Origin: Verrucomicrobiota bacterium
Lineage (GTDB): Bacteria > Verrucomicrobiota > Verrucomicrobiia > Limisphaerales > UBA9464
Direction: 5' to 3'
DNA: 55,570 nucleotides
NCBI GenBank assembly: GCA_025363585.1
Contig: JANYDN010000033.1
Coordinates: 1 to 55,570, forward strand
In this document: positions 8,321 to 16,979 of the stretch, piece by piece
How the letters are laid out: every line of letters starts with the position of its first letter
Numbering within the stretch: position 1 is the stretch's first letter
Program-made: the position numbers and the translations under genes
Notes under the pieces: model-generated
What the model saw: only the letters and a program-made list of their open reading frames with translations
Database searches by the model: none
What the model was told of the DNA's origin: nothing

Positions 8321-9526
8321 TTATCCCGGGGTTGTTGGTCGGGAGCGCCCAGACCGCCTTTTTCCCAGGATCCGACCCAGTGAGCCCGTCGGATCGTCCA
8401 CCAAATCCCGGTCGACGACCAAGCGTCGCACGGAGGATCCCGGAAGCTCGAACTTGAAATCGCGGAGAATTCTCTCGCAGACCGTCATGAGTCCCCGGGC
8501 CCCGGTGTTTTCAAGGGCCGCCAAGCCGGCGATGCGTCGAAGTCCCGACGCGCGGAAGTCCAGCCGGATGCCGTAGGCCCCGAAAGCCCGGCGATACTGG
8601 CCCAAAAGGCTGCTCTCGCTCTCCCTCATCACGCGGTAAAGTTCGTCGGCACCGAGACTCTGGCAGGCCACGCGCACGGGCAAACGCCCGATGAATTCCG
8701 GCTCGAAACCGAAAGCGATGAAGTCCGCGGTCCCGGCAACGGCCAAGGTCTCGTCGCCGGACTCCGTCCGAGGGCCCGACGCAAGGCGCCGTCGGACCAC
8801 CGCGTCGAGCCCGGAGAAAGACCCGCTGGCGATGAACAGGATGTTGCGGGTGTTGACGCTTTGCTCGGCGGATCGCGGCTGGCCCGCCGGAACCGGTTCG
8901 TTGGGCGAAGCGATTGGGACGTCGGCGTCTTCCATCAGCTTCAGAAGGTTGATTTGAACGCCGCGCCCCGAGACGTCGCGCCCCGATGCCGGCGATCCCG
9001 CGATTTTGTCGATCTCATCGAGATAGATGATTCCATGCGAGGCCCTGGCGACATCGCCCCCGGCTTTCCGTATCAGGTCGCGGATCAGTTCCTCCACGTC
9101 GCCGCCCATATAACCGGTCTCGCTGAACTTCGTCGCGTCGGCCTTGACGAACGGAACGCCAATCAATTCCGCGGCGGAACGGATCAAATGGGTTTTTCCG
9201 ACGCCGGTGGGACCGAGCAGGAGGACGTTCTGTTTGATATAGTGCGGCGCCAGGTTGCCTTCCAACGTGAGTCGCACGTGTTGGAAGTGATCGCAAAGCG
9301 CGACGCCGAGAACCTTCTTCGCCTCCGTTTGCCCGATGACAAAGCGGTCGAGATGGGCGCTGACGTCGCGCGGCTTGAGGCGGAAGGCGAACGAAGGACG
9401 CGCAACCTTGGCTTTTGCGGAAGTAGGAACCGAACGACGGGTAGCCGGGGACGCCGGGGACCGGCGCAATTTGGAGGGCGTGATTCCCAATGAAACCGGG
9501 CCTAGGGACGAGCGAGGCGAAATCAT
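8321..9526 (-). CDS. ClpX-like AAA+ ATPase lacking the zinc-binding domain
   Basis: This 401-residue protein from ATG 9526 has residues 1-50 basic and low-complexity, not the four-Cys zinc domain of ClpX. ClpX homology starts at about 56 with AHLDRFVIGQTEAKKVL. Walker A GPTGVGKT is at 105-112, the pore loop GYMG at 138-141, and Walker B IIYLDE at 166-171. Further landmarks are the intersubunit region FGFEPEFIGRLPVRV and the sensor-2-like stretch NTGARGLMTVCERIL. It is therefore a hexameric unfoldase-type ATPase. Without the zinc domain, SspB/adaptor binding and perhaps ClpP partnering differ. A paralogue of the housekeeping ClpX is more likely than the housekeeping copy itself. It is encoded upstream of dnaN on the same strand. 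Confidence 0.85.
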   Translation of the reverse strand: MISPRSSLGPVSLGITPSKLRRSPASPATRRSVPTSAKAKVARPSFAFRLKPRDVSAHLDRFVIGQTEAKKVLGVALCDHFQHVRLTLEGNLAPHYIKQNVLLLGPTGVGKTHLIRSAAELIGVPFVKADATKFSETGYMGGDVEELIRDLIRKAGGDVARASHGIIYLDEIDKIAGSPASGRDVSGRGVQINLLKLMEDADVPIASPNEPVPAGQPRSAEQSVNTRNILFIASGSFSGLDAVVRRRLASGPRTESGDETLAVAGTADFIAFGFEPEFIGRLPVRVACQSLGADELYRVMRESESSLLGQYRRAFGAYGIRLDFRASGLRRIAGLAALENTGARGLMTVCERILRDFKFELPGSSVRRLVVDRDLVDDPTGSLGRILGKRRSGRSRPTTPG

Positions 9527-9581
9527 CGCGCCCAGACTAACCCGGGACCGAAAGGAACCAAGCGACGGATTTGGCCTGGCT

Positions 9582-11858
9582 TCAAGGCTTGGCGATGAAG
9601 CCGTGATACAACCCCATGTAGTAAGGCAACAGGAACACGGTTCCCGATCCGAGGACCTTGCCCGCCCCGCCATGGTCGAGCTCGTACGGATCGGTGTTCC
9701 AATGTTCGAAGTATCGGTTTTCCACCGGCAGGACCTTGCCGCCCACCCTGAAACCGCGCCCCGGCCGATGGCGGTCATAGAGATCGCGACCGGCCGACTG
9801 CGGCAGGGGCATCAGGTCGAGGCGGTGGCTGTTCTTTGCGGGCCAATCGATGCGATCCAAAGGAAACCCGCGAAGCGTCGACATGGAATCCTCGAGCCAC
9901 CCGGGCCAAGGGGAAACCGGGAAAGAGCCCCAGCCGTTGGTGACGGACTGGTCGAGATTGACCCCGGCATACGCGAAGTCGAAGAAGGGATTGAGTTCGG
10001 GTTCCTCGATGGACCACGACTCGAAGAACGAATACCGGGCCTGGGCGCGGAGGAGTGGGTCTTGGGTCAACCGGATGAGGTTATAGTAACACATGAACGC
10101 CATCTCGTCGTCCGAGTGGTTCCCGGAGCCCGGGCCACGCTGGACCTTTGGGAACATCATGTTTTGCGCGAAGCCCTGCTCGTCGATGAGCCTGCGGCAG
10201 GCGTCGGCGAAGCGCGCCTCGCCCGTCACGTGCGCCGCGATCGTCATATAAGTGAGCATGCTGAGGGAATTGAGTCCCCGCTCCGCCCACCACAGCGGAT
10301 TCCGGTTGAGTTCCCGCGGGCTATAGACACCCCAGCGCGTCGGCTTCCCGTCGTGGTCGATCAACTGGAAATCATGGGCCAGAAAATGGTCCGCCAAATC
10401 CCTGACCACGTCGCGGACGCGGGCTTTCTCGGATTCGGTATCGGCGCAGAAATCATGGTAGAGCGCGTGGAAGAAAAAATGCCCGTCCAGTTCGTCGCTG
10501 CTCGTGTCGCCCTTCCAATACCATTTGCCATCCGCGCTCTTCGGCCAGCGCGGTTCGTACGCCTTCCAAAGCGCGTCGTGTTTCTGCTCCTCGAGATCGC
10601 CCTGTAGGCGACCCACGTTGGGATCGGGCCATTCGATCGGACGGATCGTTCGCGCCACATAGCCTTTCGGCGCGGGGTGTTCGCCGCCCTGCGTGACGAC
10701 CTGCAGGAATCGCAGGGCCTCGAAAGCCTGTTTGGCCCTGGCCTTGGCTTCCGGAGAACGCGTGGCGGCAAAGGCAAAGCATTCGCCGGCGCCGTACATC
10801 GAGGTCCACAACCCGTCGTTGTCAGAGTCGCCGGGCGCCGCGGAGTTGCGATCACCCACGGATGCCAGCGGCGCCTCGGCGACATATCCGTACGGCGTAC
10901 GGCGGATATGGCGCATCTCGTCCTCATATAATTCGGCTTTCTTTTGCAGCGTCATCCTTCGTCGTTCGATGCCCCCCAGACCCGCCGCCGTGGCGAACCA
11001 AACCGATCCGGTTGGGTCGACCGCGATTTGCCGGACGTCGTCGTCGGGCAGCCAAAGGGGACCCTGCCGATAGTGAAAATCCTTCCCGTCCCAACGGATC
11101 ACGCCGAGATGCGTGGCGAACCAGACCTCGCCCGCCGGCCCGGACGCAATCCCGGTGAAATCGTTCCAAGGCAAACCATCCCTGCCATCGTGGAAAACCC
11201 AGCCCTGCCCGGTCCGGCATCCAACGCCCGCCCGGGTAGCGATCCATAGCTGGTCGCGCGAATCGAAGGCCACGCCGAGGACATTCGTGACCGCCCATGA
11301 GCGACCGAATCGGTCCATGGCGGGAATAGGTTGAGAGCCGGTGGATTCAACAGCGAAGAGGCCGGCATCGGACGCGAGAACCAACAGGCCGGACGAATTG
11401 ACCGCGCCCTGGCGAATGCGCCGATCCGCCGGCCATTCGAGTCGCTTGGTACCGGAGGGTTCCCAAACGAACGCGGCGGAGTCGGTCAGCAGATGCACGA
11501 CAAGCCCCGAGCGCAGGATCTGGGAAACACCGCCGCCACCGGTTTCGATGGAACGAGGACGGCCGGAATTGTCGGCGAAGGTGAACGTGGTTCCGGAATT
11601 GGGAGGCAATCCCTCGTCCCGAACCCACCGGCCCGACGTGAGTCGAAACCAATCCTTGCCTATCAAGGCCCGCGAGACCCCGTCCCGCGAGACGTCGACC
11701 AATTGCACCGACCCTTTCGGCAACGGCGCCGATGCGTCGTGATGGAGGGCGGCTTCCTGGATGAATTCCTGTGGGACCGGAGCGGGCCCGGCCTCGAGAC
11801 GGGTGAAAGCCAGCGTTGCGGCCAAGGAAACCGGTTGGAGCCAACGGGGGAAACGCAT
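9582..11858 (-). CDS. secreted two-component-propeller protein with C-terminal alpha-barrel-like domain
   Basis: This 758-residue protein from ATG 11858 starts with a hydrophobic export signal (WLQPVSLAATLAFTRLEAG). The N-terminal half has Reg_prop-type blades such as LWIATRAGVG, VWFATHLGVIRWDG and VWFATAAGLGGIE. The C-terminal ~400 residues are Trp/Tyr/His-rich and helical (WWAERGLNSLSMLTYM, RRLIDEQGFAQNMMFPKV, DDEMAFMCYYNLIRL), like the (alpha/alpha)n barrels of secreted carbohydrate-active enzymes, but no catalytic motif was recognised. No kinase domain is attached, so despite the propeller it is not a sensor kinase. A calcium-like loop GDSDNDGLWT marks the junction. Function is unknown, and a secreted sugar-binding or lyase-like role is only an inference. 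Confidence 0.75.
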   Translation of the reverse strand: MRFPRWLQPVSLAATLAFTRLEAGPAPVPQEFIQEAALHHDASAPLPKGSVQLVDVSRDGVSRALIGKDWFRLTSGRWVRDEGLPPNSGTTFTFADNSGRPRSIETGGGGVSQILRSGLVVHLLTDSAAFVWEPSGTKRLEWPADRRIRQGAVNSSGLLVLASDAGLFAVESTGSQPIPAMDRFGRSWAVTNVLGVAFDSRDQLWIATRAGVGCRTGQGWVFHDGRDGLPWNDFTGIASGPAGEVWFATHLGVIRWDGKDFHYRQGPLWLPDDDVRQIAVDPTGSVWFATAAGLGGIERRRMTLQKKAELYEDEMRHIRRTPYGYVAEAPLASVGDRNSAAPGDSDNDGLWTSMYGAGECFAFAATRSPEAKARAKQAFEALRFLQVVTQGGEHPAPKGYVARTIRPIEWPDPNVGRLQGDLEEQKHDALWKAYEPRWPKSADGKWYWKGDTSSDELDGHFFFHALYHDFCADTESEKARVRDVVRDLADHFLAHDFQLIDHDGKPTRWGVYSPRELNRNPLWWAERGLNSLSMLTYMTIAAHVTGEARFADACRRLIDEQGFAQNMMFPKVQRGPGSGNHSDDEMAFMCYYNLIRLTQDPLLRAQARYSFFESWSIEEPELNPFFDFAYAGVNLDQSVTNGWGSFPVSPWPGWLEDSMSTLRGFPLDRIDWPAKNSHRLDLMPLPQSAGRDLYDRHRPGRGFRVGGKVLPVENRYFEHWNTDPYELDHGGAGKVLGSGTVFLLPYYMGLYHGFIAKP

Positions 11859-11974
11859 CGACACGACAGTGCTCGCCCGAGTTGGGGAGCGGCAACGCCC
11901 GATGCAGGGGAGTAACGAAAAACGGGCCGAGGTCGAAACCGGGGCCCGTTGGATACCGACGGCGATGGCAACGC

Positions 11975-12580
11975 TTACTGGAGCGCCTCGAAGACCTTGC
12001 CAACGAGATTTTTGCCGGGAACCAAGGTCTTGGCGCCAGGGGTCCACTTGGCAGGGCACGCTTCGTCCGGGTGCTTCCGGAGGTAAGCGTTGGCCTCCGC
12101 CTTGCGGAGCAATTCGGTGGCGTTCCGGCCGACGTTGTAGAAATTGACCTCGCTCGAAATCAGGAGCCCGTCGGGGGAGATCACGAACGTGCCGCGCAGG
12201 GCGAGTCCGGATCCCCCGTCATAGACCCCGAAAAGCCGCGAGACGCGGCCGGTGGGATCGGCAGCGAGCGGGTATTTGACGCCGGCCAGCAGCTTCTCCG
12301 ACGTCAGCCACGCGAAGTGCGCGTACTTGGTGTCGGTCGATACGCCGACGAGATCGTATCCAAGGGTCTTCATAGGCTCCTGCACCTCCGCGAGATCGGC
12401 CAACTCGGTAGGGCACACGAACGTGAAGTCGGCGGGATAAAAAACCAGCACGGTCCACCGGCCGTGCCTCGACGCCGGGTCGAAGCTGAATTTTCCGAAC
12501 TCGGCGGCGGTGGGGTCATAGGTATCGAGTTCAAAGGCGGGTACCAGATGGCCCACGCTGATCGGGGAGGATTCGCTCAT
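11975..12580 (-). CDS. AhpC/Prx1-type 2-Cys peroxiredoxin
   Basis: This protein of about 201 residues takes its start from ATG 12580, which gives the usual short N-terminus (MSESSPISVGHLVPAF); an upstream in-frame ATG at 12634 would add 18 atypical residues. The peroxidatic site is in FYPADFTFVCPTEL and the resolving Cys in DEACPAKW, typical of AhpC-like Prx1 enzymes. VSTDTKYAHFAW and LRGTFVISPDG are further family landmarks. It reduces H2O2, alkyl hydroperoxides and peroxynitrite in the cytoplasm, using thioredoxin or AhpF. No ahpF or oxyR gene is adjacent, so a thioredoxin partner encoded elsewhere is likely. Confidence 0.93.
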   Translation of the reverse strand: MSESSPISVGHLVPAFELDTYDPTAAEFGKFSFDPASRHGRWTVLVFYPADFTFVCPTELADLAEVQEPMKTLGYDLVGVSTDTKYAHFAWLTSEKLLAGVKYPLAADPTGRVSRLFGVYDGGSGLALRGTFVISPDGLLISSEVNFYNVGRNATELLRKAEANAYLRKHPDEACPAKWTPGAKTLVPGKNLVGKVFEALQ

Positions 12581-12681
12581 GAAGGGAAGGACTATACCAA
12601 GGGTTGCATGTGACGGAGCCGGCAAAACCGGCACGAATCAATAGCATCGGGATCGGGAACCGCAACCGGCCACTTCATGAC

Positions 12682-13818
12682 TCAGGATCGGATGCCGGCC
12701 GCCGAAGCCGCTGCGGCCGCTGCGGCCGCTGCCGCGCGCTTGGCGAGGACCGCCTCCGTGATCTTCCTCGCGAGCTCGGGTTTTTCGATCAGGGATTTGC
12801 GGGCCGCGTCCTTGCCTTGGCCGATCAACTCGCCGTTGAACTGGAGCCAGGAGCCCTTCTTGTCCATCGCGCCCGCGTCGACGGCGGTATCGATCAACGA
12901 GCCTTCCTTGTCGATGCCGTGGTTGAAGAAGATGTCGAATTCGGCCTCGGCGAACGGGGGAGCGACCTTGTTTTTGACGATCTTGATCTTCACGTGGTTG
13001 CCGATGGCAACGCCGGCGCTGTCCTTGAGGGCATCCTTGCGGCGGATATCGATGCGGACGGAGGCATAGAACTTGAGGGCCTTGCCGCCGGGAGTCGTCT
13101 CCGGATTGCCGAACATCACGCCGACTTTCTCGCGGAGTTGGTTCGTGAAGATGCAGGTGGTCTTGCCCTTGGCGAGAATCGCGGTGAGTTTGCGCAGGGC
13201 CTGCGACATGAGTCGCGCCTGCATGCCCATGGTCGCCATGCCCATCTCGCCCTCAAGCTCGGCCTTGGGCACCAGCGCGGCGACGGAGTCGATGACGATC
13301 ACGTCGAGCGCGTTGGAACGGGCGAGGGTCTCGCAGATAGTGAGCGCTTCCTCGCCGGAATCGGGCTGGGAAACCAGGAGTTGGTCGAGATCGACGCCGA
13401 GTTTGCGGGCGTAGGCGGGGTCGAGGGCGTGCTCGGCATCGATGAACGCCGCCACGCCGCCGGCGCGCTGGGCGTTGGCGATGACATGCAGCATGAGGGT
13501 CGTCTTGCCGGAGGATTCGGGTCCGTAGATCTCGACGACGCGACCGCGCGGGATACCGCCGACGCCCAGGGCGAGATCGATAGCGATGGCCCCGGTGGGA
13601 ATGACCTCGATGGGACGGATGACCTGGGCACCGAGCCGCATGATGGCCCCGTCGCCGAACGATTTGGTGATCGTCGAGATGGCGGCCTCGAGATCCCGTT
13701 GCTTCTGGGCATTGAGCTTCGGGGGCTCGGGCGCAGCGACGGCTTTCTTTTCGGACGCTTTGTCCGCCGTCTTTTCGACGGCTTTCTCGGCGGGCTTCTC
13801 GGGGGCTTTCTCGGCCAT
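12682..13818 (-). CDS. recA: recombinase RecA with atypical N- and C-terminal tails
   Basis: This 378-residue protein from ATG 13818 has Walker A GPESSGKT at 99-106, Walker B as [11 protein letters not shown]2-region landmarks [21 protein letters not shown], and the [11 protein letters not shown] core, so it is certainly RecA. It forms ATP-dependent filaments for strand exchange and SOS induction. Two oddities are visible. Residues 2-33 form a Lys/Glu/Ala/Pro-rich repeat ([18 protein letters not shown]), and the C-terminus ends in an Ala-rich run (about ten alanines) rather than the acidic tail of E. coli RecA. An alternative upstream ATG at 13848 is possible. A 218-base divergent gap separates it from the beta-CASP gene. 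Confidence 0.97.
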   Translation of the reverse strand: MAEKAPEKPAEKAVEKTADKASEKKAVAAPEPPKLNAQKQRDLEAAISTITKSFGDGAIMRLGAQVIRPIEVIPTGAIAIDLALGVGGIPRGRVVEIYGPESSGKTTLMLHVIANAQRAGGVAAFIDAEHALDPAYARKLGVDLDQLLVSQPDSGEEALTICETLARSNALDVIVIDSVAALVPKAELEGEMGMATMGMQARLMSQALRKLTAILAKGKTTCIFTNQLREKVGVMFGNPETTPGGKALKFYASVRIDIRRKDALKDSAGVAIGNHVKIKIVKNKVAPPFAEAEFDIFFNHGIDKEGSLIDTAVDAGAMDKKGSWLQFNGELIGQGKDAARKSLIEKPELARKITEAVLAKRAAAAAAAAAASAAGIRS

Positions 13819-14036
13819 GGCGGTCAGGATGAGGTTCGATTTTTGCATGCGGAGGCAACTTTGCCGCCCGGGTCGGACAACCACGGGGGTAGCCCCGACA
13901 CGCCTCTGCTACCACGTCGGGAAGCCAAGGTTACACCGGGAATGGCGAAGTAAACCGGAAATCCTCCGCACAAGCCAAGCGGCCCCCGGGGATTTGCCTT
14001 TGGACCGCCCCGCATCCGTGGCTTCATGGTCGCGAC

Positions 14037-15413
14037 ATGCGGATCACCAATCTGAACCCGGACCACGACATCGGCGCCAGCGCCTGGTTCGTGGACATCG
14101 AGGGACACAAGCTGCTGCTGGATTCCGGGATTCATCCGAAGCGCGAGGGACGCGAGGGCCTGCCCTTGTTCGGCAAGGTTTCCGAGGAAGACATCGATGC
14201 CATCGTGCTGACCCATTGCCATCACGATCACGTCGGTTCCATCCCCGTGGCGCTCAAAAATTTCCCCCATGCCCGGGTGCTCATGACCGAACTGAGCTAT
14301 TTCCTGGTCGAGCGGATCCTTCACAATTCGGTCAACGTCATGCAGCGGCAGCGGGACGAACTCGGGATTCGCGAATATCCCTTGTACACCCACGAGGAAG
14401 TCGACGAATTCGCCTCGGTGTTCCAGGGCTTCAAGTACCGGCGGGAGATCGATTGGACGCCCCCGCACCAGGCGCGGGCGGGAAAGCGGGCCCCGACACT
14501 GGAATTCTTCGATGCCGGCCACACGCTGGGATCCGCCGGGGTGTTGCTGCGGGGAGGGCGCCAGACGCTGTTCTATACCGGCGATGTCTGTTTCCACGAC
14601 CAGACCATCCTCCGCTCCGCGCAATTCGGGGAGGTGAAGGCGGACGTGATGATCATGGAGACCACGCGCGGCGGAAGGGCGAGACCCCCGGGCTTCACGC
14701 GCGAGGGCGAGGTGAAGCGCTTCGAAAAGGCGGTGACGGAGGTATTGGCGGCCAAAGGAAGCCTCCTGATCCCGGCGTTCGCCCTCGGTCGCACCCAGGA
14801 AGTCCTGACGATGCTCGCGGTGATGATGCAGGAAGGACGCCTCAAGCGTCAGCCGGTCTACATTGGTGGTCTCGGGCGCGTGTTCACGGAGATCTACGAT
14901 CTGGAGTCGCACCGAGTGAACCGGCAGCACGCGGGAATGCGCCTGACGGAAGCCCTCGACCTCCAGGTACTGCCGCCCGCGAAGGTGCAGTCCATGAAGC
15001 TCACGGGGAGCAACCTGTTCGTTTTGACGTCGGGGATGATGAGTCCGAACACGGCCGCGCACGATTTGGCGACCCGCATGGTTCGCGACGAGCGGCACGG
15101 GATATTCTTCGTGGGTTATGCCGATCCCGAGACTCCGGGAGGACGGTTGAAAGGGAGCAAGAAGGGGGAGCAATTCTGGTTCAGCGAGCAGGGAGGCGAT
15201 CTCCTGCGTCGGTGCCGGATGGAGGACTTCGACCTGACCTCCCACGCGCATCGGGAGGACCTGCTGGAATTGGTGGGACAAGTCGATCCGCGCCTGTTGG
15301 TTTTGGGACATGGTGATCAAAAGGCGCGGGCTTGGTTTGCCGACGAAGTACGCCGGCGATATCCGAGGATCCGGGTCACGCAGCCCGGGCCCGGGGAGAT
15401 GACCGAAGGCTGA
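14037..15413 (+). CDS. MBL-fold/beta-CASP RNase-like hydrolase
   Basis: This 458-residue cytoplasmic metallo-hydrolase has the HxHxDH zinc motif as THCHHDH (H60, H62, D64, H65). AGHTLGSAG and YTGDVCF follow, then the beta-CASP lid with FALGRTQEVL and LTSGMMSPNTAAHDLA, and the terminal His motifs SHAHREDLL and LGHGDQKA. This architecture is the CPSF73/YSH1-like family, whose members process RNA; RNase J lacks the same lid order and is longer. The role in this organism could be mRNA or rRNA processing or, less likely, DNA interstrand repair. It lies divergent from recA and about 200 bases upstream of the porin gene. Confidence 0.9.
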   Translation: MRITNLNPDHDIGASAWFVDIEGHKLLLDSGIHPKREGREGLPLFGKVSEEDIDAIVLTHCHHDHVGSIPVALKNFPHARVLMTELSYFLVERILHNSVNVMQRQRDELGIREYPLYTHEEVDEFASVFQGFKYRREIDWTPPHQARAGKRAPTLEFFDAGHTLGSAGVLLRGGRQTLFYTGDVCFHDQTILRSAQFGEVKADVMIMETTRGGRARPPGFTREGEVKRFEKAVTEVLAAKGSLLIPAFALGRTQEVLTMLAVMMQEGRLKRQPVYIGGLGRVFTEIYDLESHRVNRQHAGMRLTEALDLQVLPPAKVQSMKLTGSNLFVLTSGMMSPNTAAHDLATRMVRDERHGIFFVGYADPETPGGRLKGSKKGEQFWFSEQGGDLLRRCRMEDFDLTSHAHREDLLELVGQVDPRLLVLGHGDQKARAWFADEVRRRYPRIRVTQPGPGEMTEG

Positions 15414-15603
15414 AAAACCGTTGGATCGTTGGCAAAACCGCGGGAGACCCGGGTCGTGAGCCAACAAAAAACCTATTGCCTTGAAGAACTGTTCGTACCA
15501 ACCTGTCCTGCAAGCTGCGCCATTACGGCGGCGGTCCAAACCGTATTTGGGCCGTGTTTAAGATGGAACCAGGACAGGACAGTATTAACGCACAACACAA
15601 CTC

Positions 15604-15609
15604 AGGAGG
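15604..15609 (+). promoter_or_regulatory. perfect Shine-Dalgarno for the porin gene
   Basis: AGGAGG lies six bases before the ATG at 15616, one of the few textbook ribosome sites in this window. It suggests strong translation of the porin. Most other genes here lack an evident site. Confidence 0.85.
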
Positions 15610-15615
15610 AACAAA

Positions 15616-16842
15616 ATGAAGTTGAACAAGTGGACCATCGCTTTGGCGGCCACCGGCGTGGTGAGCATTGCCAGCGCGGTTCAGGCCGACGAATCGCACC
15701 CCGTCAACACCCTGCTCAGCAGCACCACGCTGAGCGGTTATGTGGACACCGCGGCGATCTGGAACTTCGGAAGTGATAGCGGATCTAAGTACGGTAACCA
15801 GAGCGTTGCAAAACGCTTCGCCAACACTGCTGGAGATCGGCAGGACGGTTTCAATCTGAACGCCGTCAAGATCCAGCTCGAGAAGCCCCTCGACGAGGGA
15901 ACCTGGAGTGCCGGCTACAAGGTCGAGACCCTTCTCGGGCCCGACGCGAACTGGCTCCCCGGTGCCCTTGGTGGCTCCGGCACGGGCGGCGTCGCCCTCA
16001 AGCAGGCCTACGTGGCCCTGCGCGCTCCGGTCGGCAACGGTCTTGATTTCAAGATCGGTCAGTTCGACCCGATCATCGGTTATGAGGTCACGGATTCCTA
16101 CGCGAACCCGAACTTCAGCCGCTCGTTGGCCTTTGCCAACCTCGAGCCGTACGGTCATCAGGGTGTTCTCGCGACCTACCAGTTCTCCGACGTGATCGGG
16201 GCCAGCGTGGGTGTCTCGAACAACAGCAACACCGCGCGTTATGCTTCGGGCGCGGGTGGTACGCTCGGCGGCATCAACGGCAAGTACGGCCGCGAGTCCG
16301 CCAAGTCGTACATGGCCGGCATCGTCCTCAAGGCGCCGGACAGCACGGGCTGGCTCGCCGGTTCCTCGCTGTACGCGGGCATTGTCAAGGGCTGGGAGTC
16401 GGGTAAGAACAATGATCCCGTCAACTACTACGTCGGCGGTTCGCTCTCCACGCCGTGGAAGGAACTGTCCGTCGGCGCCGCGTACGACTACCTCGCCAAC
16501 GGAAAAGTCGTCAACGGCTTGGGCGCTAGGTCCTACGGCAACGCCATCTCGCTGTACGCCTCCTATCAGGCGACCGAGAAGCTCAAACTGAACGCCCGCG
16601 GCGAATACGCCACGAGCGACTACGGCGCCTTCCTGCCGAACACTTCCGGGAAGGACAAGATCCTCGGTTTGACCCTCACGGCCGACTACTCCCTCTGGGC
16701 GAACGTGGTGACCCGTGCGGAACTCCGCTGGGACCACGCTGCCGGTGGCTCGAACCTCCACCCGTTCGGCGCCGACGTAGAGGGCGAACGCGGTCACAAG
16801 AACGACGTCAGCCTCGCGATCAACGTCATCTACAAGTTCTAG
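15616..16842 (+). CDS. outer-membrane beta-barrel porin (OmpL/BBP2-like)
   Basis: This 408-residue protein has a clear signal peptide (MKLNKWTIALAATGVVSIASAVQA). The mature part consists of alternating amphipathic strands rich in Gly, Tyr, Ser and Asn, for example LKQAYVALRAPVGNGLDFKIGQFDPIIGYEV. It ends in the terminal aromatic signal of outer-membrane proteins, NVIYKF. The pattern resembles the putative beta-barrel porin-2 (OmpL-like) family common in verrucomicrobia. It should form a diffusion channel for small solutes. Expression signals are strong: AGGAGG upstream and an intrinsic terminator 21 bases after the stop, so it appears to be a monocistronic, highly expressed gene. A CRTAC/alginate-porin function cannot be distinguished from sequence. 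Confidence 0.88.
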   Translation: MKLNKWTIALAATGVVSIASAVQADESHPVNTLLSSTTLSGYVDTAAIWNFGSDSGSKYGNQSVAKRFANTAGDRQDGFNLNAVKIQLEKPLDEGTWSAGYKVETLLGPDANWLPGALGGSGTGGVALKQAYVALRAPVGNGLDFKIGQFDPIIGYEVTDSYANPNFSRSLAFANLEPYGHQGVLATYQFSDVIGASVGVSNNSNTARYASGAGGTLGGINGKYGRESAKSYMAGIVLKAPDSTGWLAGSSLYAGIVKGWESGKNNDPVNYYVGGSLSTPWKELSVGAAYDYLANGKVVNGLGARSYGNAISLYASYQATEKLKLNARGEYATSDYGAFLPNTSGKDKILGLTLTADYSLWANVVTRAELRWDHAAGGSNLHPFGADVEGERGHKNDVSLAINVIYKF

Positions 16843-16863
16843 GCGAGTTTCTCGCTCTCAAGA

Positions 16864-16893
16864 CCCTCGCCGGGAAACCGGCGGGGGTTTTTT
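16864..16893 (+). terminator. intrinsic terminator after the porin gene
   Basis: CGCCGG and CCGGCG pair around a GAAA tetraloop, the stem is extended by outer CCC/GGG pairs, and six T bases follow. It closes the porin transcript before the next gene starts at 16980. Confidence 0.9.
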
Positions 16894-16979
16894 CGTTTTT
16901 CCGCGGGCGGCCGGTCTTGCGTCTTGTGTCGCCATCCCCGCGCTTGGCGTTCGCGCCGACGGCATCCAGAGTGCGCGCG

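Noticed and set aside
12604-13953. 449-residue open frame antisense to recA
   Set aside because: The opposite strand has unmistakable RecA; the antisense frame is Leu/Asp/Gly-rich noise.
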